Made by a program: the position numbers and the translations under genes. A stretch of DNA of 64,000 nucleotides from an uncultured Clostridia bacterium (GTDB lineage Bacteria; Bacillota; Clostridia; Christensenellales; UBA1750): NCBI GenBank assembly GCA_947625765.1, contig CANQPP010000001.1:71763-135762 (forward strand), given 5' to 3'. Positions 24,206 to 32,327 of this stretch are shown in pieces. Position 1 is the stretch's first letter, and every line of letters begins with the position of its first letter. Below the pieces are notes generated by a model that was not told the origin of the DNA, did no database searches, and worked only from the letters and a program-made list of their open reading frames with translations.

Positions 24206-24601
24206 TCAAATGATTTCCACTTTGCATTTGTTCCGAACATCTTCGTTCAATACATAACCCAGCACTTTCTCCACATATTCATTTATATCATTCTCTCCTT
24301 TCGGAACAACAAACATCATCTCACACTCTCCAATATCGCCGCCAAAACTCACAGTAACTCGCAACGGATCATCAACCAGCCGTAAATCAGCAGTAGAACA
24401 AAACCACTTGTGATCCGATGCTGTAGTTCCGTTCGGCCACTGCACCAAAATATCATCATCTTCTTCTAACCAATCAATCACCTTCCCTACCGTTCCGACG
24501 GGAGGATACCACTCCTCAGCACTTTCCCTAAGTTTTCTCGCATTATTCCCGTAGAACATTACCTGATCTCCAACCCTAAACTTTCTTGCATTCTTCTTCA
24601 T
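24206..24601 (-). CDS. Hypothetical protein, SH3-like N-terminal domain
   Basis: 131 aa. FRVGDQVMFYGN ... VGTVGKVIDWLEEDDDILVQWPNGT resembles an SH3-like barrel (GDxV ... GxVxxI ... VxW). The C-terminal half is a separate small beta domain (RVTVSFGGDIGECEMMFVV). ATG 24601 with a GGGAGG SD. Function unknown. Confidence 0.5.
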   Translation of the reverse strand: MKKNARKFRVGDQVMFYGNNARKLRESAEEWYPPVGTVGKVIDWLEEDDDILVQWPNGTTASDHKWFCSTADLRLVDDPLRVTVSFGGDIGECEMMFVVPKGENDINEYVEKVLGYVLNEDVRNKCKVEII

Positions 24602-24615
24602 TTGCTTGCCTCCCT

Positions 24616-25194
24616 CTACATCTTTATCGGAAGAACCAGCGCAATTCCAGATGGCTTATCATCAGCAGAACCCATTGCAACCCTTATGCCGCCATACGGC
24701 GGAACAATTTGTACCAGCACTTCCTTATAATCCTTATTCTTCCTGAATGCTTTGAACGTCTCGTACAGGTAATTAATATTGAACTTCATCCATTTACTCT
24801 GGCCTCTGTTGTCTAAATGGACATCAATAAGATCGACTATTTTCTGATCCCAGTCCTCTTCTCTCGTAATGTTCTCGACCTTCATAGTGTCGCCGCTATC
24901 CGCAGCATAAACCGTGCATCCATCCTCACTTGTAATTGTAATATGGTCGTCGTACTTGAATCCGGGACGAACAGGCTGAATCAATGCAGTCCCATCTTCC
25001 GAACCTTCCAATGCCTTGAAATACAGCCTAGAGCATTTTGCTACATCCATTATTCTTACGCAGACTTCATCGCCCGTAACTTCAATGCGAATCATCATGA
25101 ATCGTTGCATTGACGTTTTCTTCCCATTGTCTGCGAACGCCTTTGCATATTCCATCATCAAGTTGACATCCCAACCACGCAATACTGCTTTCAT
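24616..25194 (-). CDS. Possible sliding-clamp-like (beta clamp fold) protein
   Basis: 192 aa. The C-terminal 70 residues (FNINYLYETFKAFRKNKD ... VLVQIVPPYGGIRVAMG ... GIALVLPIKM) follow the pattern of the last domain of DnaN (FNxxYLxDxLkxl ... PlxixxxxxyxxlxMPxrl). The first half also alternates strands. If right, it would be a two-domain clamp-like or inhibitor-like protein for the phage replisome, which otherwise shows no clamp here. The match is short and made by eye. ATG 25194 with AAGGAGG SD. Confidence 0.35.
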   Translation of the reverse strand: MKAVLRGWDVNLMMEYAKAFADNGKKTSMQRFMMIRIEVTGDEVCVRIMDVAKCSRLYFKALEGSEDGTALIQPVRPGFKYDDHITITSEDGCTVYAADSGDTMKVENITREEDWDQKIVDLIDVHLDNRGQSKWMKFNINYLYETFKAFRKNKDYKEVLVQIVPPYGGIRVAMGSADDKPSGIALVLPIKM

Positions 25195-25208
25195 TTTTGT
25201 TCTCCTCC

Positions 25209-25376
25209 TTAATCCATCGCCCTACGAACAGCTTCCGAATAATCCTCATACACCCATGCCCGCTTGGCAGCCTCCGCCGGAGTCAAAAGTATTTTGCATA
25301 CATATCCCTTCGACTGACCGTACTGGTCGCGGGGCAGATAGTAGTAAGTCCGCTTTTCTTCCATAATATCGTTCAT
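25209..25376 (-). CDS. Small hypothetical protein
   Basis: 55 aa from ATG 25376 (AAGGAGG, 7 nt). Sequence MNDIMEEKRTYYYLPRDQYG then KGYVCKILLTPAEAAKRAWV; ends RRAMD. Strong SD, correct spacing and tight packing between neighbours support it. No family recognised. Confidence 0.55.
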   Translation of the reverse strand: MNDIMEEKRTYYYLPRDQYGQSKGYVCKILLTPAEAAKRAWVYEDYSEAVRRAMD

Positions 25377-25387
25377 GATTTTCCTCC

Positions 25388-25690
25388 TTAAATCAACGGA
25401 TTATCTTCATTCTTGTACTTCACGAGCGTCTTTGTCCTAGACCAATTTGTTACGATCTCAATGTCCCATCCCCTTACTGCTCTGTTGTTGTACTTGTACC
25501 GGCCCATTATATAATCATCACCATGATCCAGAGCGTACTCATTCATGAGCGCTTCGCTGTTATCAACATCGCCCCAATCTTCTCTCTGGTATCGGCGCAA
25601 ACAGTTATCAACAAACACCGCGAACGAGGAACTCTTTTGCATCCCCTCTGTTATCCGTTTCGTTTTGTAGAGCTTACCCAACTTAAACGT
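25388..25690 (-). CDS. Small phage protein of LYKTKRI type; possible ACG start
   Basis: About 100 aa. LYKTKRITEGMQKSSSFAVFVDNCLRRYQREDWGDVDNSE belongs to a frequent gut-phage/ICE hypothetical family (KxKRI ... GDWGD). TTG 25681 has no SD at normal distance, whereas ACG 25690 lies 9 nt after a perfect GGAGG and gives MFKLGKLYKTKRI. A near-cognate start is therefore likely. Function unknown. Confidence 0.6.
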   Translation of the reverse strand, partial: TFKLGKLYKTKRITEGMQKSSSFAVFVDNCLRRYQREDWGDVDNSEALMNEYALDHGDDYIMGRYKYNNRAVRGWDIEIVTNWSRTKTLVKYKNEDNPLI

Positions 25691-25709
25691 ACTTGTCCAC
25701 CTCCTCTAT

Positions 25710-25916
25710 TTAACCCGGCAGCTTGTCCCCACATCTTAATGCAACCACATCAACCAGCTTCCCGTCGTTCACCATGTCGTTCAATTCCTTCCAACGGTGC
25801 ATCACGACATCGTTGTACTCTGTGGATTCCAGCGGGACGATCTCAACACGAACATCCTCTCTGTCGGACAGGATGTAAGAGATGTGCCCGTCAATTTGCA
25901 TGATGTACACCTTCAT
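25710..25916 (-). CDS. Small hypothetical protein
   Basis: 68 aa, ATG 25916 with GAGGAGG SD, overlapping the preceding stop. Short strand/helix mix (MKVYIMQIDGHISYILSD ... VRVEIVPLES). No family recognised. Confidence 0.5.
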   Translation of the reverse strand: MKVYIMQIDGHISYILSDREDVRVEIVPLESTEYNDVVMHRWKELNDMVNDGKLVDVVALRCGDKLPG

Positions 25917-26125
25917 GGAATCTCCTCCTCAATTACGGGATAACGGTTTGCACTGATGATCTTTTCTGGATGCGCTATCATCTGGCAGATTGTTTTTGCG
26001 TCGGCGATTTGCCCGCTCGTTGTAACCACTTCTCCGTTCGTAGTTATGTGATAGATTTTCGATAGCGCTTTGAAGTAGAACTTAACTCCTTCCCGCACTC
26101 CAAGCGTCTTTTCCATGTTGCTCAC
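25913..26125 (-). CDS. Small hypothetical protein
   Basis: 70 aa from GTG 26125, 8 nt after GGAGGAG (the longer frame would place the SD inside the coding part). LGVREGVKFYFKALSKIYHITTNGEV followed by a helix. No family recognised. Confidence 0.5.
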   Translation of the reverse strand: MSNMEKTLGVREGVKFYFKALSKIYHITTNGEVVTTSGQIADAKTICQMIAHPEKIISANRYPVIEEEIP

Positions 26126-26325
26126 AGAATGGTCTCCTCCCATTTTATTGCGGGGCGCTTCTCTCTTGCTCTATACTCCCACATGTCCTTGCGATTGGAC
26201 AACATGGGGCACAGATAATAATGTCTCCGCCACTTCCTTAACTCTTTAAGAGCATCTGCCTCTGTCGGGCAGAACATCACATACGGATTCGATCCATCCT
26301 CAAATTGAATGTGCAAAACAATCAA
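26122..26325 (-). CDS. Small hypothetical protein
   Basis: 67 aa from TTG 26325 (GGAGG 10 nt). IQFEDGSNPYVMFCPTEADALKELRKWRRHY has the beta-then-helix layout of small phage accessory proteins. Overlaps the next gene by 4 nt. Confidence 0.5.
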   Translation of the reverse strand: MIVLHIQFEDGSNPYVMFCPTEADALKELRKWRRHYYLCPMLSNRKDMWEYRAREKRPAIKWEETIL

Positions 26326-26371
26326 ATTGTTTCATCCTCCTCGTTTCTAATCTGTTCTCTTTTCTTCAAGA

Positions 26372-26623
26372 CTAACGTTCATCGTATTGCATCCTCTTTA
26401 AGCTCATTTCCAAGACGACACTCGGCGGGAAACCTTTTGAGTCCACATACAACAAGTCAAAGACTTCCAATTCCAAATCCTTTAGGTTATTCAATTCATC
26501 GTCTAAGCACTTCGCGTCACCAAAGCAAATCCTTCTTCCATCAGTGCCACGGATAGTCACAACAATACGGGAACGATCCGCACAAAGTTCATCTGCCATT
26601 TTAAGAGCCTGCGTTATATTCAT
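26372..26623 (-). CDS. Small hypothetical protein
   Basis: 83 aa, ATG 26623 with GGAGG SD. An amphipathic helix (MNITQALKMADELCADRS) then IVVTIRGTDGRRICFGD. No family recognised. Confidence 0.5.
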   Translation of the reverse strand: MNITQALKMADELCADRSRIVVTIRGTDGRRICFGDAKCLDDELNNLKDLELEVFDLLYVDSKGFPPSVVLEMSLKRMQYDER

Positions 26624-26634
26624 TCCATTGCCTC

Positions 26635-27087
26635 CTAAAATTCAATCTCCAGAGAGTCAATCTCGCCATTGTTATCCTTGTGGCATAATACGTTGTAGCA
26701 ACCGTCACCAAATGCCGTTTCGCTGTAGAATCCTTCTTCAAATGTGTCGGTTTCATATGTGGATGCAAGATCGCAGAACTCCGCCCATTCTTCTTTTGTG
26801 TAATCGCGTTTGTTGTGGAAGAATCCAGCCATGCCGGAATCAACGCCAATCTCTCCAAACAACTCCATCTCTTTCTGCGGCGGAACATAGCCCATCCAGT
26901 AGATGCCCATTCTCATTACCCTTTTATCCTCGCCAACCCAAGCGACACATTCAAATGAACTTTCCTTGACCTTCACGTCATTGATTCTGCACCACACATC
27001 TCTGTCGTAACAAGGATCAGTAATATCAACCAATCCCTCGAAGTCATACCAGCCATACTTCTTTTTAGTCAGACGCTGCTTACTCAT
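26635..27087 (-). CDS. Hypothetical protein resembling DUF4241
   Basis: About 150 aa from ATG 27087 (GGAGG, 9 nt). FEGLVDITDPCYDRDVWCRIND, then MGYVPPQ and GEIGVDSGMAGFFHNKRDY, plus a final GDGCYNVLCHKDNNGEIDSLEIEF. The VDSGxxGxF motif and the closing strand pattern occur in DUF4241-type phage and bacterial proteins. Function unknown. Confidence 0.6.
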   Translation of the reverse strand: MSKQRLTKKKYGWYDFEGLVDITDPCYDRDVWCRINDVKVKESSFECVAWVGEDKRVMRMGIYWMGYVPPQKEMELFGEIGVDSGMAGFFHNKRDYTKEEWAEFCDLASTYETDTFEEGFYSETAFGDGCYNVLCHKDNNGEIDSLEIEF

Positions 27088-27295
27088 TTTCATATTCCTC
27101 CAATTCGCCGCTCACGTTGATGGTCAACGAAGCATTTCCATCAGGAGCATCAAAAGATTCAACCTCCAGCTCGCCGATTCTAGGTGGTATTTCATCCGCC
27201 TTGCTAAGCCAGATAACTCTCCCTTCATCAACATGCCAAATCTCCACATCGAAGTAGCTTTCAGTACACATCTTCACAAAATCATACAGAGTCAT
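27080..27295 (-). CDS. Small acidic hypothetical protein
   Basis: 71 aa. MTLYDFVKMCTESYFDVEIWHVDEG is a common opening among gut-phage and mobile-element proteins (MTLGEFLKM...). Acidic, likely a small globular domain. ATG 27295, GGGAGG SD. Confidence 0.55.
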   Translation of the reverse strand: MTLYDFVKMCTESYFDVEIWHVDEGRVIWLSKADEIPPRIGELEVESFDAPDGNASLTINVSGELEEYENE

Positions 27296-27337
27296 GGTAA
27301 ATCCTCCCTATTCCAAATTACTTGTTTTGCTTTCTTT

Positions 27338-27607
27338 TTACTTTATCACATCGTCCAGTGTTTCCACATCAAAGTACGCATACGTCCTCTTCTTCCCCGT
27401 CGGATAATTCTTTGACAATTTGCTCACCAGGTAACATTCATGCTTTTTTCCACAAACATCAGTTACCATTACTGTTCCCTTCAATAGCCTCATTGTGGAG
27501 ATGGTTTCACCGAAGAACTTTAGAGTGTCATGGTCGAAGTAATGGCCGTTCGGATGCTTCTCGTAATACATGTTTCGCAGCTCGTACACATCATTAGGTC
27601 GCTTCAT
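27338..27607 (-). CDS. Hypothetical protein
   Basis: 89 aa. ELRNMYYEKHPNGHYFDHDTLKFFGETISTMRLLKGTV is the typical core of a widespread small gut-phage/ICE family (NPxGHFFDxxTLKFFGE). Function unknown. Confidence 0.65.
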   Translation of the reverse strand: MKRPNDVYELRNMYYEKHPNGHYFDHDTLKFFGETISTMRLLKGTVMVTDVCGKKHECYLVSKLSKNYPTGKKRTYAYFDVETLDDVIK

Positions 27608-27610
27608 TTT

Positions 27611-28165
27611 TTACGCCGCCTTCCTTCCTCTAAATGTCCAGCCATAAACCTTTGCGATTTCATCACCAAGTCGCCGAGTGTACCGAGTAACATCGGCCCG
27701 AGTGCATTTCCCGTAGTAGATTTTATCAAGGAAGTTATTGATTTGCGTCTCACTCAACCCATCTTTGAACGCCCTGTACAAGTAATAATTGCTTCCGTCA
27801 TGATGCGCTCCATCCATTCTTAAATCCCCGAGATCATCTACATACCACGTCACGTAATCGCAAACATTATCGTACAGGCAATCCTTGATATTGCCGGAAT
27901 CAATGATTCTGTAACCGTTTACTCGTCCGTGCCAGAGACCAAGGTCGCCCAGCACTATAATCGGCTGCGAGAGTTGAATGTCCAAATTCATCCGTTCCAC
28001 ATCGAGCATATCGTCGTTATCGCCAATCATGAACTCATAGAGCCGATCTTCATCACCCGTGTCCCAGTCCAATTCATTCGCCCTAATGTAGTCGATGTAC
28101 TCCTCTCTGTAATCATCCGGGTCAAGGTAATCGTTAGTCCATACAAGCCTCTTGTGCTGATACAT
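27611..28165 (-). CDS. Hypothetical protein, acidic
   Basis: 184 aa from ATG 28165 (GGAGG). Central LDIQLSQPIIVLGDLGLWHGRVNGYRII and ITY-like VTWYVDDLGDLRMDGAHHDGSNYYLYR are shared with a family common in clostridial mobile elements. The C-terminal ends basic. Function unknown. Confidence 0.6.
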   Translation of the reverse strand: MYQHKRLVWTNDYLDPDDYREEYIDYIRANELDWDTGDEDRLYEFMIGDNDDMLDVERMNLDIQLSQPIIVLGDLGLWHGRVNGYRIIDSGNIKDCLYDNVCDYVTWYVDDLGDLRMDGAHHDGSNYYLYRAFKDGLSETQINNFLDKIYYGKCTRADVTRYTRRLGDEIAKVYGWTFRGRKAA

Positions 28166-28695
28166 TACTTTGCCTCCTTCTTTTCCGTTTCAGGATCATG
28201 CCAATGCAAGCCCCTTCTCTCATACAGCGGAATCCAATGCGCTTCATAGAAGTCATAACCAGCCCCATCAATGCCGAAGAAGTAGCCAAATTCCTCACTC
28301 CTGTAAATGCGGAATCCGCACATCGACATAATCCGAATCCCATCATCCTCCTCAAGCCATTCATCATCAAGAGAATCACCGAAAGACCACATTGTCCCCC
28401 ACATCGGAAGGGCTTCATCGTTTTCCAATTCCATATCGTCCATCGCAACTCTTACAGTCTTTCCGTTGTCTAGCTTTACGGAATACAAGTCACTCTCCGC
28501 ATCGAACCCATTTACCTCCCCGCTTTCGCTCTCATTGTAAACATAAACCCTATCGCCAGCTGTAGGAATAGTAACTTCCGTCCAGTCGCACTCGTCCACC
28601 TCCATCAGCCTTTCGATCATCCCCTGCTGGACTACATTAAACTCCTTCACCCATTCACGAACAGCTTCTTCCTTTGTCATGCCCTTCCTCAACAT
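28165..28695 (-). CDS. Hypothetical protein with MTKEEAVREWVKEFNVV start
   Basis: 176 aa. The opening TKEEAVREWVKEFNVVQQGMIERLM and the following PTAGDRVYVYNESESGEV (KOW/SH3-like) mark a common phage and conjugative-element family of unknown role. Very acidic. Start ambiguous between ATG 28695 and ATG 28680. Confidence 0.65.
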   Translation of the reverse strand: MLRKGMTKEEAVREWVKEFNVVQQGMIERLMEVDECDWTEVTIPTAGDRVYVYNESESGEVNGFDAESDLYSVKLDNGKTVRVAMDDMELENDEALPMWGTMWSFGDSLDDEWLEEDDGIRIMSMCGFRIYRSEEFGYFFGIDGAGYDFYEAHWIPLYERRGLHWHDPETEKKEAK

Positions 28696-28715
28696 TTATT
28701 CCAGCCCCTTTCAAA

Positions 28716-29009
28716 TCAAAGAAAATCGATTTCATCTACTACCCAATATGGTTCTTCCTCGCAATCCACATCGAAGCCACCATCATAATCATCACCGCCG
28801 TAGCACTTAAAACCAAATACCAAATCATCCCCTTGTGATTCATAAAGTGCGTTAAGCAGCGTCGCAATCGCTGCCGCCATATCTTCTGTCTTGCAAATCA
28901 AACAATTCCCAGCACTGTACAAATCAGAATCTTCTTGGTAAAGGAGTCTGTTCACGAATATAGCGAACCAATCTACTTTGAACACACCGAGTCTTCCCAC
29001 ATCTACCAT
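28716..29009 (-). CDS. Small acidic hypothetical protein
   Basis: 97 aa. Helical middle (TEDMAAAIATLLNALYESQ) and an acidic, Tyr/Gly-rich end (YGGDDYDGGFDVDCEEEPYW). No family recognised. Confidence 0.5.
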   Translation of the reverse strand: MVDVGRLGVFKVDWFAIFVNRLLYQEDSDLYSAGNCLICKTEDMAAAIATLLNALYESQGDDLVFGFKCYGGDDYDGGFDVDCEEEPYWVVDEIDFL

Positions 29010-29039
29010 TTATCCCAGGCTCCTTTCAGTTCAATTCAT

Positions 29040-29390
29040 TCATTCTACTGTCCCCACAATTTTCCGTTTGCACGCTTTCGGATATATAGCTATCCCTCCT
29101 TTGTTATACAGCGCGCTCCCGCTATCTCGTTGCTTAGTTTCATGAGGCGTCAACGTATAGGGCAAACTCATAAATGCAGCTTTGTTCATGCCGCAGAATG
29201 CCGTAATATGCCGCCCAGTCGTTGCGCTCCATCCACCCCAAAGTCGTCTGTAATTGCCGTTTTTATCCCGGCTAAGAATGGGGGTTCCGTAGCTGTACAG
29301 AACCCTCGTACCGTTATCCTTCTCCTTTACGATTGCCTTTTTGTAGTAACTCTTCCGGCCATCATTCGGCACCAACTCATATTCACGCAT
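29040..29390 (-). CDS. Phage/ICE hypothetical protein (MREYELV...SGRKS type)
   Basis: 116 aa. MREYELVPNDGRKSYYKKAIV, RVLYSYGTPI and GGWSATTGRHITAFCG match a common small family in clostridial phages and ICEs. Function unknown. ATG 29390, AAAGGAGG SD, 8-nt overlap with the peptidase gene. Confidence 0.65.
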   Translation of the reverse strand: MREYELVPNDGRKSYYKKAIVKEKDNGTRVLYSYGTPILSRDKNGNYRRLWGGWSATTGRHITAFCGMNKAAFMSLPYTLTPHETKQRDSGSALYNKGGIAIYPKACKRKIVGTVE

Positions 29391-30426
29391 TTAATTTGCC
29401 TCCTTTTTCGTCAATTCCATCGTTCCACCAATCAACGTTTCCTTCCTTGCCGAACTCCTCCTCGTAAAGCTCGTGAATCACCCCATTTCCAAATTCATAG
29501 CGATAATCTTCCAGCTCCTCGAAGTCATACTTCCAAAGCAAATCTTCATACTCGCACTGAATGTCAAGCGGCAGAGAATCAATCACTCTGTCAATAGCTG
29601 AAACATAATCTTTTCCATAATCCCCGGTCTTATAATTCGCCCATTTGTCGTATGCTTTATCGTACTTATCATAGGCATTCCAAGAGTAGACGTTTCCGTA
29701 TTTGCTATAACCGTAAGTAGACACCGCCTCCACATATTCGTACCTGGGGAACGTCTCCGCGTTGGCTTGATTTACCATGTTCACGGCTCTCTCAATCGTT
29801 TTGTTGAGGTCAGCCATGACAACATACTCATGCTGGGTATGGGCATTGTAGTACCCCGACGATAGATTTACTGCGGCCACGCCCATAATCGGTGCAATGA
29901 TTGAGATGTCAGTGAAGCTCCCGAAAGCAGTCGTGAACCCGTTCTCCGTTACCCAATCTTCAAAGTCCTTGTTGTCGCAGTCATAATAGACTGCATCGTC
30001 TACCCCTCTCCGATCAATCTCAATAATCGCCTTCACGTCGTCCAGCTCTGTCGGCAGCTTCTTGTTCATAAAATCGTCTGCAAACTTATTCGCGCCGCCG
30101 CCACCTATTTCTTCATCGCAAGTGAACAGCAGCCACGGCTTCCGTTCGGCCTTTTCACGGATTTGCATCAAGGCATAGACCCCGCACCGATCATCGCCGC
30201 CGATTCCCTGCGGGGACATAATAATCTCGCCCCATTCGCTCATACACACATCCTTCACGTTCTCTTTATGAACCGTGTCCAGGTGGGCCACGAGAAGCAC
30301 AGGGGCCTCGCCTCTTACCAGAACGTACTTCCCCTTCTCGTGTTGCTCATCATCCTTGTACGTCCTCACCAAAAGGTTGAACAATTTTGTTTGCGGTTTG
30401 CGTGCCAATTCAACAAAGCTAGTCAT
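29383..30426 (-). CDS. M20/M28-like metallopeptidase
   Basis: 347 aa. Metal site motifs in order: VAHLDTVH (near 71), GIGGDDRCGVYA (near 95), CDEEIGGGGA (near 120), EIDRRG (near 153), and NAHTQHEYV (near 209), as in zinc aminopeptidases and deacetylases of the M20/M28 group. The C-terminal third is acidic and Tyr-rich, without known role. Phage copies of this family occur in gut phages; the substrate is unknown. Confidence 0.8.
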   Translation of the reverse strand: MTSFVELARKPQTKLFNLLVRTYKDDEQHEKGKYVLVRGEAPVLLVAHLDTVHKENVKDVCMSEWGEIIMSPQGIGGDDRCGVYALMQIREKAERKPWLLFTCDEEIGGGGANKFADDFMNKKLPTELDDVKAIIEIDRRGVDDAVYYDCDNKDFEDWVTENGFTTAFGSFTDISIIAPIMGVAAVNLSSGYYNAHTQHEYVVMADLNKTIERAVNMVNQANAETFPRYEYVEAVSTYGYSKYGNVYSWNAYDKYDKAYDKWANYKTGDYGKDYVSAIDRVIDSLPLDIQCEYEDLLWKYDFEELEDYRYEFGNGVIHELYEEEFGKEGNVDWWNDGIDEKGGKLNA

Positions 30427-30441
30427 GATTTAATGCCTCCT

Positions 30442-32193
30442 TTAAGCGATTCTCTCCTCGGTTTCGTGATCCGGCATGCAGTCCGGGCAGTAATACTTGA
30501 CTTCGCCCGTCTGCGGGTCAACGAACATGTTCTCATCGCACTTGAGAACGTATTCGTGGCAATCAGAGCATTCTTCGCATTCACGCTTTACACAGTAGTC
30601 GCACATGTACTGAATCCGCCCGCAATCATCGTGAACCGCGTTCAAGTCGTCAGAACGGAGCAGCTCCCCACAATGGTCACAAGCAGCGTAATAGCGCTCA
30701 ACGCAATCTGGGCAAACCCTTACTTCATAACCACGGCAGTCATAAGCGACAAGCACCTCGCCGTTATCGATCCACTCGCCGCACTCTTCGCAACAAGTAA
30801 AGAGACTGTCTCTACAATCATCGCAGTAATAGTATCCGTTAATGCAAGTGACATTGTTCTCATGATGCCATTCTCCGCACCGCTCGCAGTAGAGGTAATG
30901 GTCATCCAGGCAGTCTTCGCAAACCTGAACCACATTACCATACTCATCACGAACCCATATCAAATCGTCTTCGTTGTGGACGGTGCATCCGCAAGCGTCG
31001 CAATGATAACTCCCGCCGCAATCGCTACAAAGCAGCCCATCGTCTTCGTCGGTTTCTTTGCCGCAATCAATGCACAGGCCACGAGCGCCGACGATCAGCA
31101 CGGGTTCACTACCCATCGGCTCGGGAAGCGTTGCCCCAGACCGAACAGAGACCTTCCCCGCGAAATTGTTGTAAATCCAATCGGGATACCCGCCGAAGCC
31201 AATGCCCTGCTCTACCAAAGACTTAAAATCCCCTTCGTAAGAGGGCTTAGTCGTCCACAGATTAGGCATATCCTCTAGCTCGCTAATCTCCTTCTGCACC
31301 AAATGACGGTACAGTTTGCTATCCTCTCCCTCAGCGCCGGAAAGCCCGCCGCACTTCTGGTACATCCTGCTTTGCAGAAGCACACCGCTGCCAGGGTTAT
31401 ACGCGAAGATTTGCCGCGTCGTTTTGCGATTGTTCAGAGTTTCCGCGTCGGTAGGATCGTCAACCGTGAACACGATAAACGACACCTCGTCACGGGCATA
31501 CCCGGAACAGCCGTTGTTGTAGGAGAAGTCCCCGTTGAAAGAATGGCAGCTTGTCAGGGTCTGCCCGCGATCATCGTCCTTCGGGTTGCTCATGGTCAAG
31601 AAATGGGCCGGGTTAATGGAAACAAACAGCTTGAAGTCGATTTGCTTTGAAACAAGCTCGTCAGCGAGAGCAGCATACTTCCGTTGAAAGTCGCTCCCTG
31701 CCGTCTCATCAACCAAGCCAAGAGCCTTGCAGATAGAGCGGAACACTTTGCTCAGTTTGCGCCCCTCTACATAAGCGCCAGGCGCAACCTCGTTCATCAC
31801 CGCAATAGCGCGATCTCGGAAGAAGTTATCTTCCCTATTCTCTTTTATAGAAAAGAAGTCAATAATCAAATCCATCTGCGAGAAAGTGATTTGACCATAA
31901 GCGAAAGCCAATTGAAGGATACTTCGTGCCAATTGGCGAATCGTTTGGGCGTCTGCGTCGTGCGTTCTCGTCCCGTTAATCACAATTGCGCCCAGCTCCT
32001 CGTTCCACACGGGCGATTTACGGAACAGCTCCCTCAGCGCCATCTTCGACTTTGCATTATCCCGCGCAAGCCTCTGAATGAAGGCATCGCTGGCGTCCGC
32101 GCCATAGGTGCGGTCAGTATGCGCGTAGTAGTCCTTCAACGCCTGGCGAATGTTGATCTCGTTCTGTTCCACGACCTGCTCGAAAGTGTACAT
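30442..32193 (-). CDS. Large multi-zinc-ribbon protein
   Basis: 583 aa, ATG 32193 with AAGGAGG. The N-terminal about 350 residues are a conserved domain (LTSCHSFNGDFSYNNGCSGYARDE) seen in gut phages and ICEs. From about 370 to the end come many CxxC pairs (CIDCGKE, CSDCGGSYHCDACGC, CEDCLDDHYLYCERCGEWH, and more), compatible with at least six zinc ribbons. Likely nucleic-acid or protein binding. Has its own promoter (P5). Function unknown. Confidence 0.7.
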   Translation of the reverse strand: MYTFEQVVEQNEINIRQALKDYYAHTDRTYGADASDAFIQRLARDNAKSKMALRELFRKSPVWNEELGAIVINGTRTHDADAQTIRQLARSILQLAFAYGQITFSQMDLIIDFFSIKENREDNFFRDRAIAVMNEVAPGAYVEGRKLSKVFRSICKALGLVDETAGSDFQRKYAALADELVSKQIDFKLFVSINPAHFLTMSNPKDDDRGQTLTSCHSFNGDFSYNNGCSGYARDEVSFIVFTVDDPTDAETLNNRKTTRQIFAYNPGSGVLLQSRMYQKCGGLSGAEGEDSKLYRHLVQKEISELEDMPNLWTTKPSYEGDFKSLVEQGIGFGGYPDWIYNNFAGKVSVRSGATLPEPMGSEPVLIVGARGLCIDCGKETDEDDGLLCSDCGGSYHCDACGCTVHNEDDLIWVRDEYGNVVQVCEDCLDDHYLYCERCGEWHHENNVTCINGYYYCDDCRDSLFTCCEECGEWIDNGEVLVAYDCRGYEVRVCPDCVERYYAACDHCGELLRSDDLNAVHDDCGRIQYMCDYCVKRECEECSDCHEYVLKCDENMFVDPQTGEVKYYCPDCMPDHETEERIA

Positions 32194-32247
32194 AGTTTGC
32201 CTCCTTAAATTTTTGATTTTGTTCGGGAACTTCTCGGAATGGTTAAT

Positions 32248-32295
32248 AGGGTATCACTCAAACCTGTTTGCACCAATAGTTTTTGAAATTTTCTA
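32248..32295 (-). promoter_or_regulatory. Promoter P5 for the zinc-ribbon gene
   Basis: Minus strand: AAAATTTCAAAAACTATTGGTGCAA; -35 TTGGTG (32271-32276), spacer 17, weak -10 TACCCT (32248-32253). The upstream element and -35 region match P1 and P6 closely; the -10 is poor, so an activator may be needed. Confidence 0.6.
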
Positions 32296-32327
32296 ACTAT
32301 GGTCAAAAAAATAGAGCTTCTGCGCGG

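Noticed and set aside
30163-31278. 371-aa plus-strand ORF
   Set aside because: Antisense to the peptidase and zinc-ribbon genes; no SD; shadow of Cys/Asp-rich codons.
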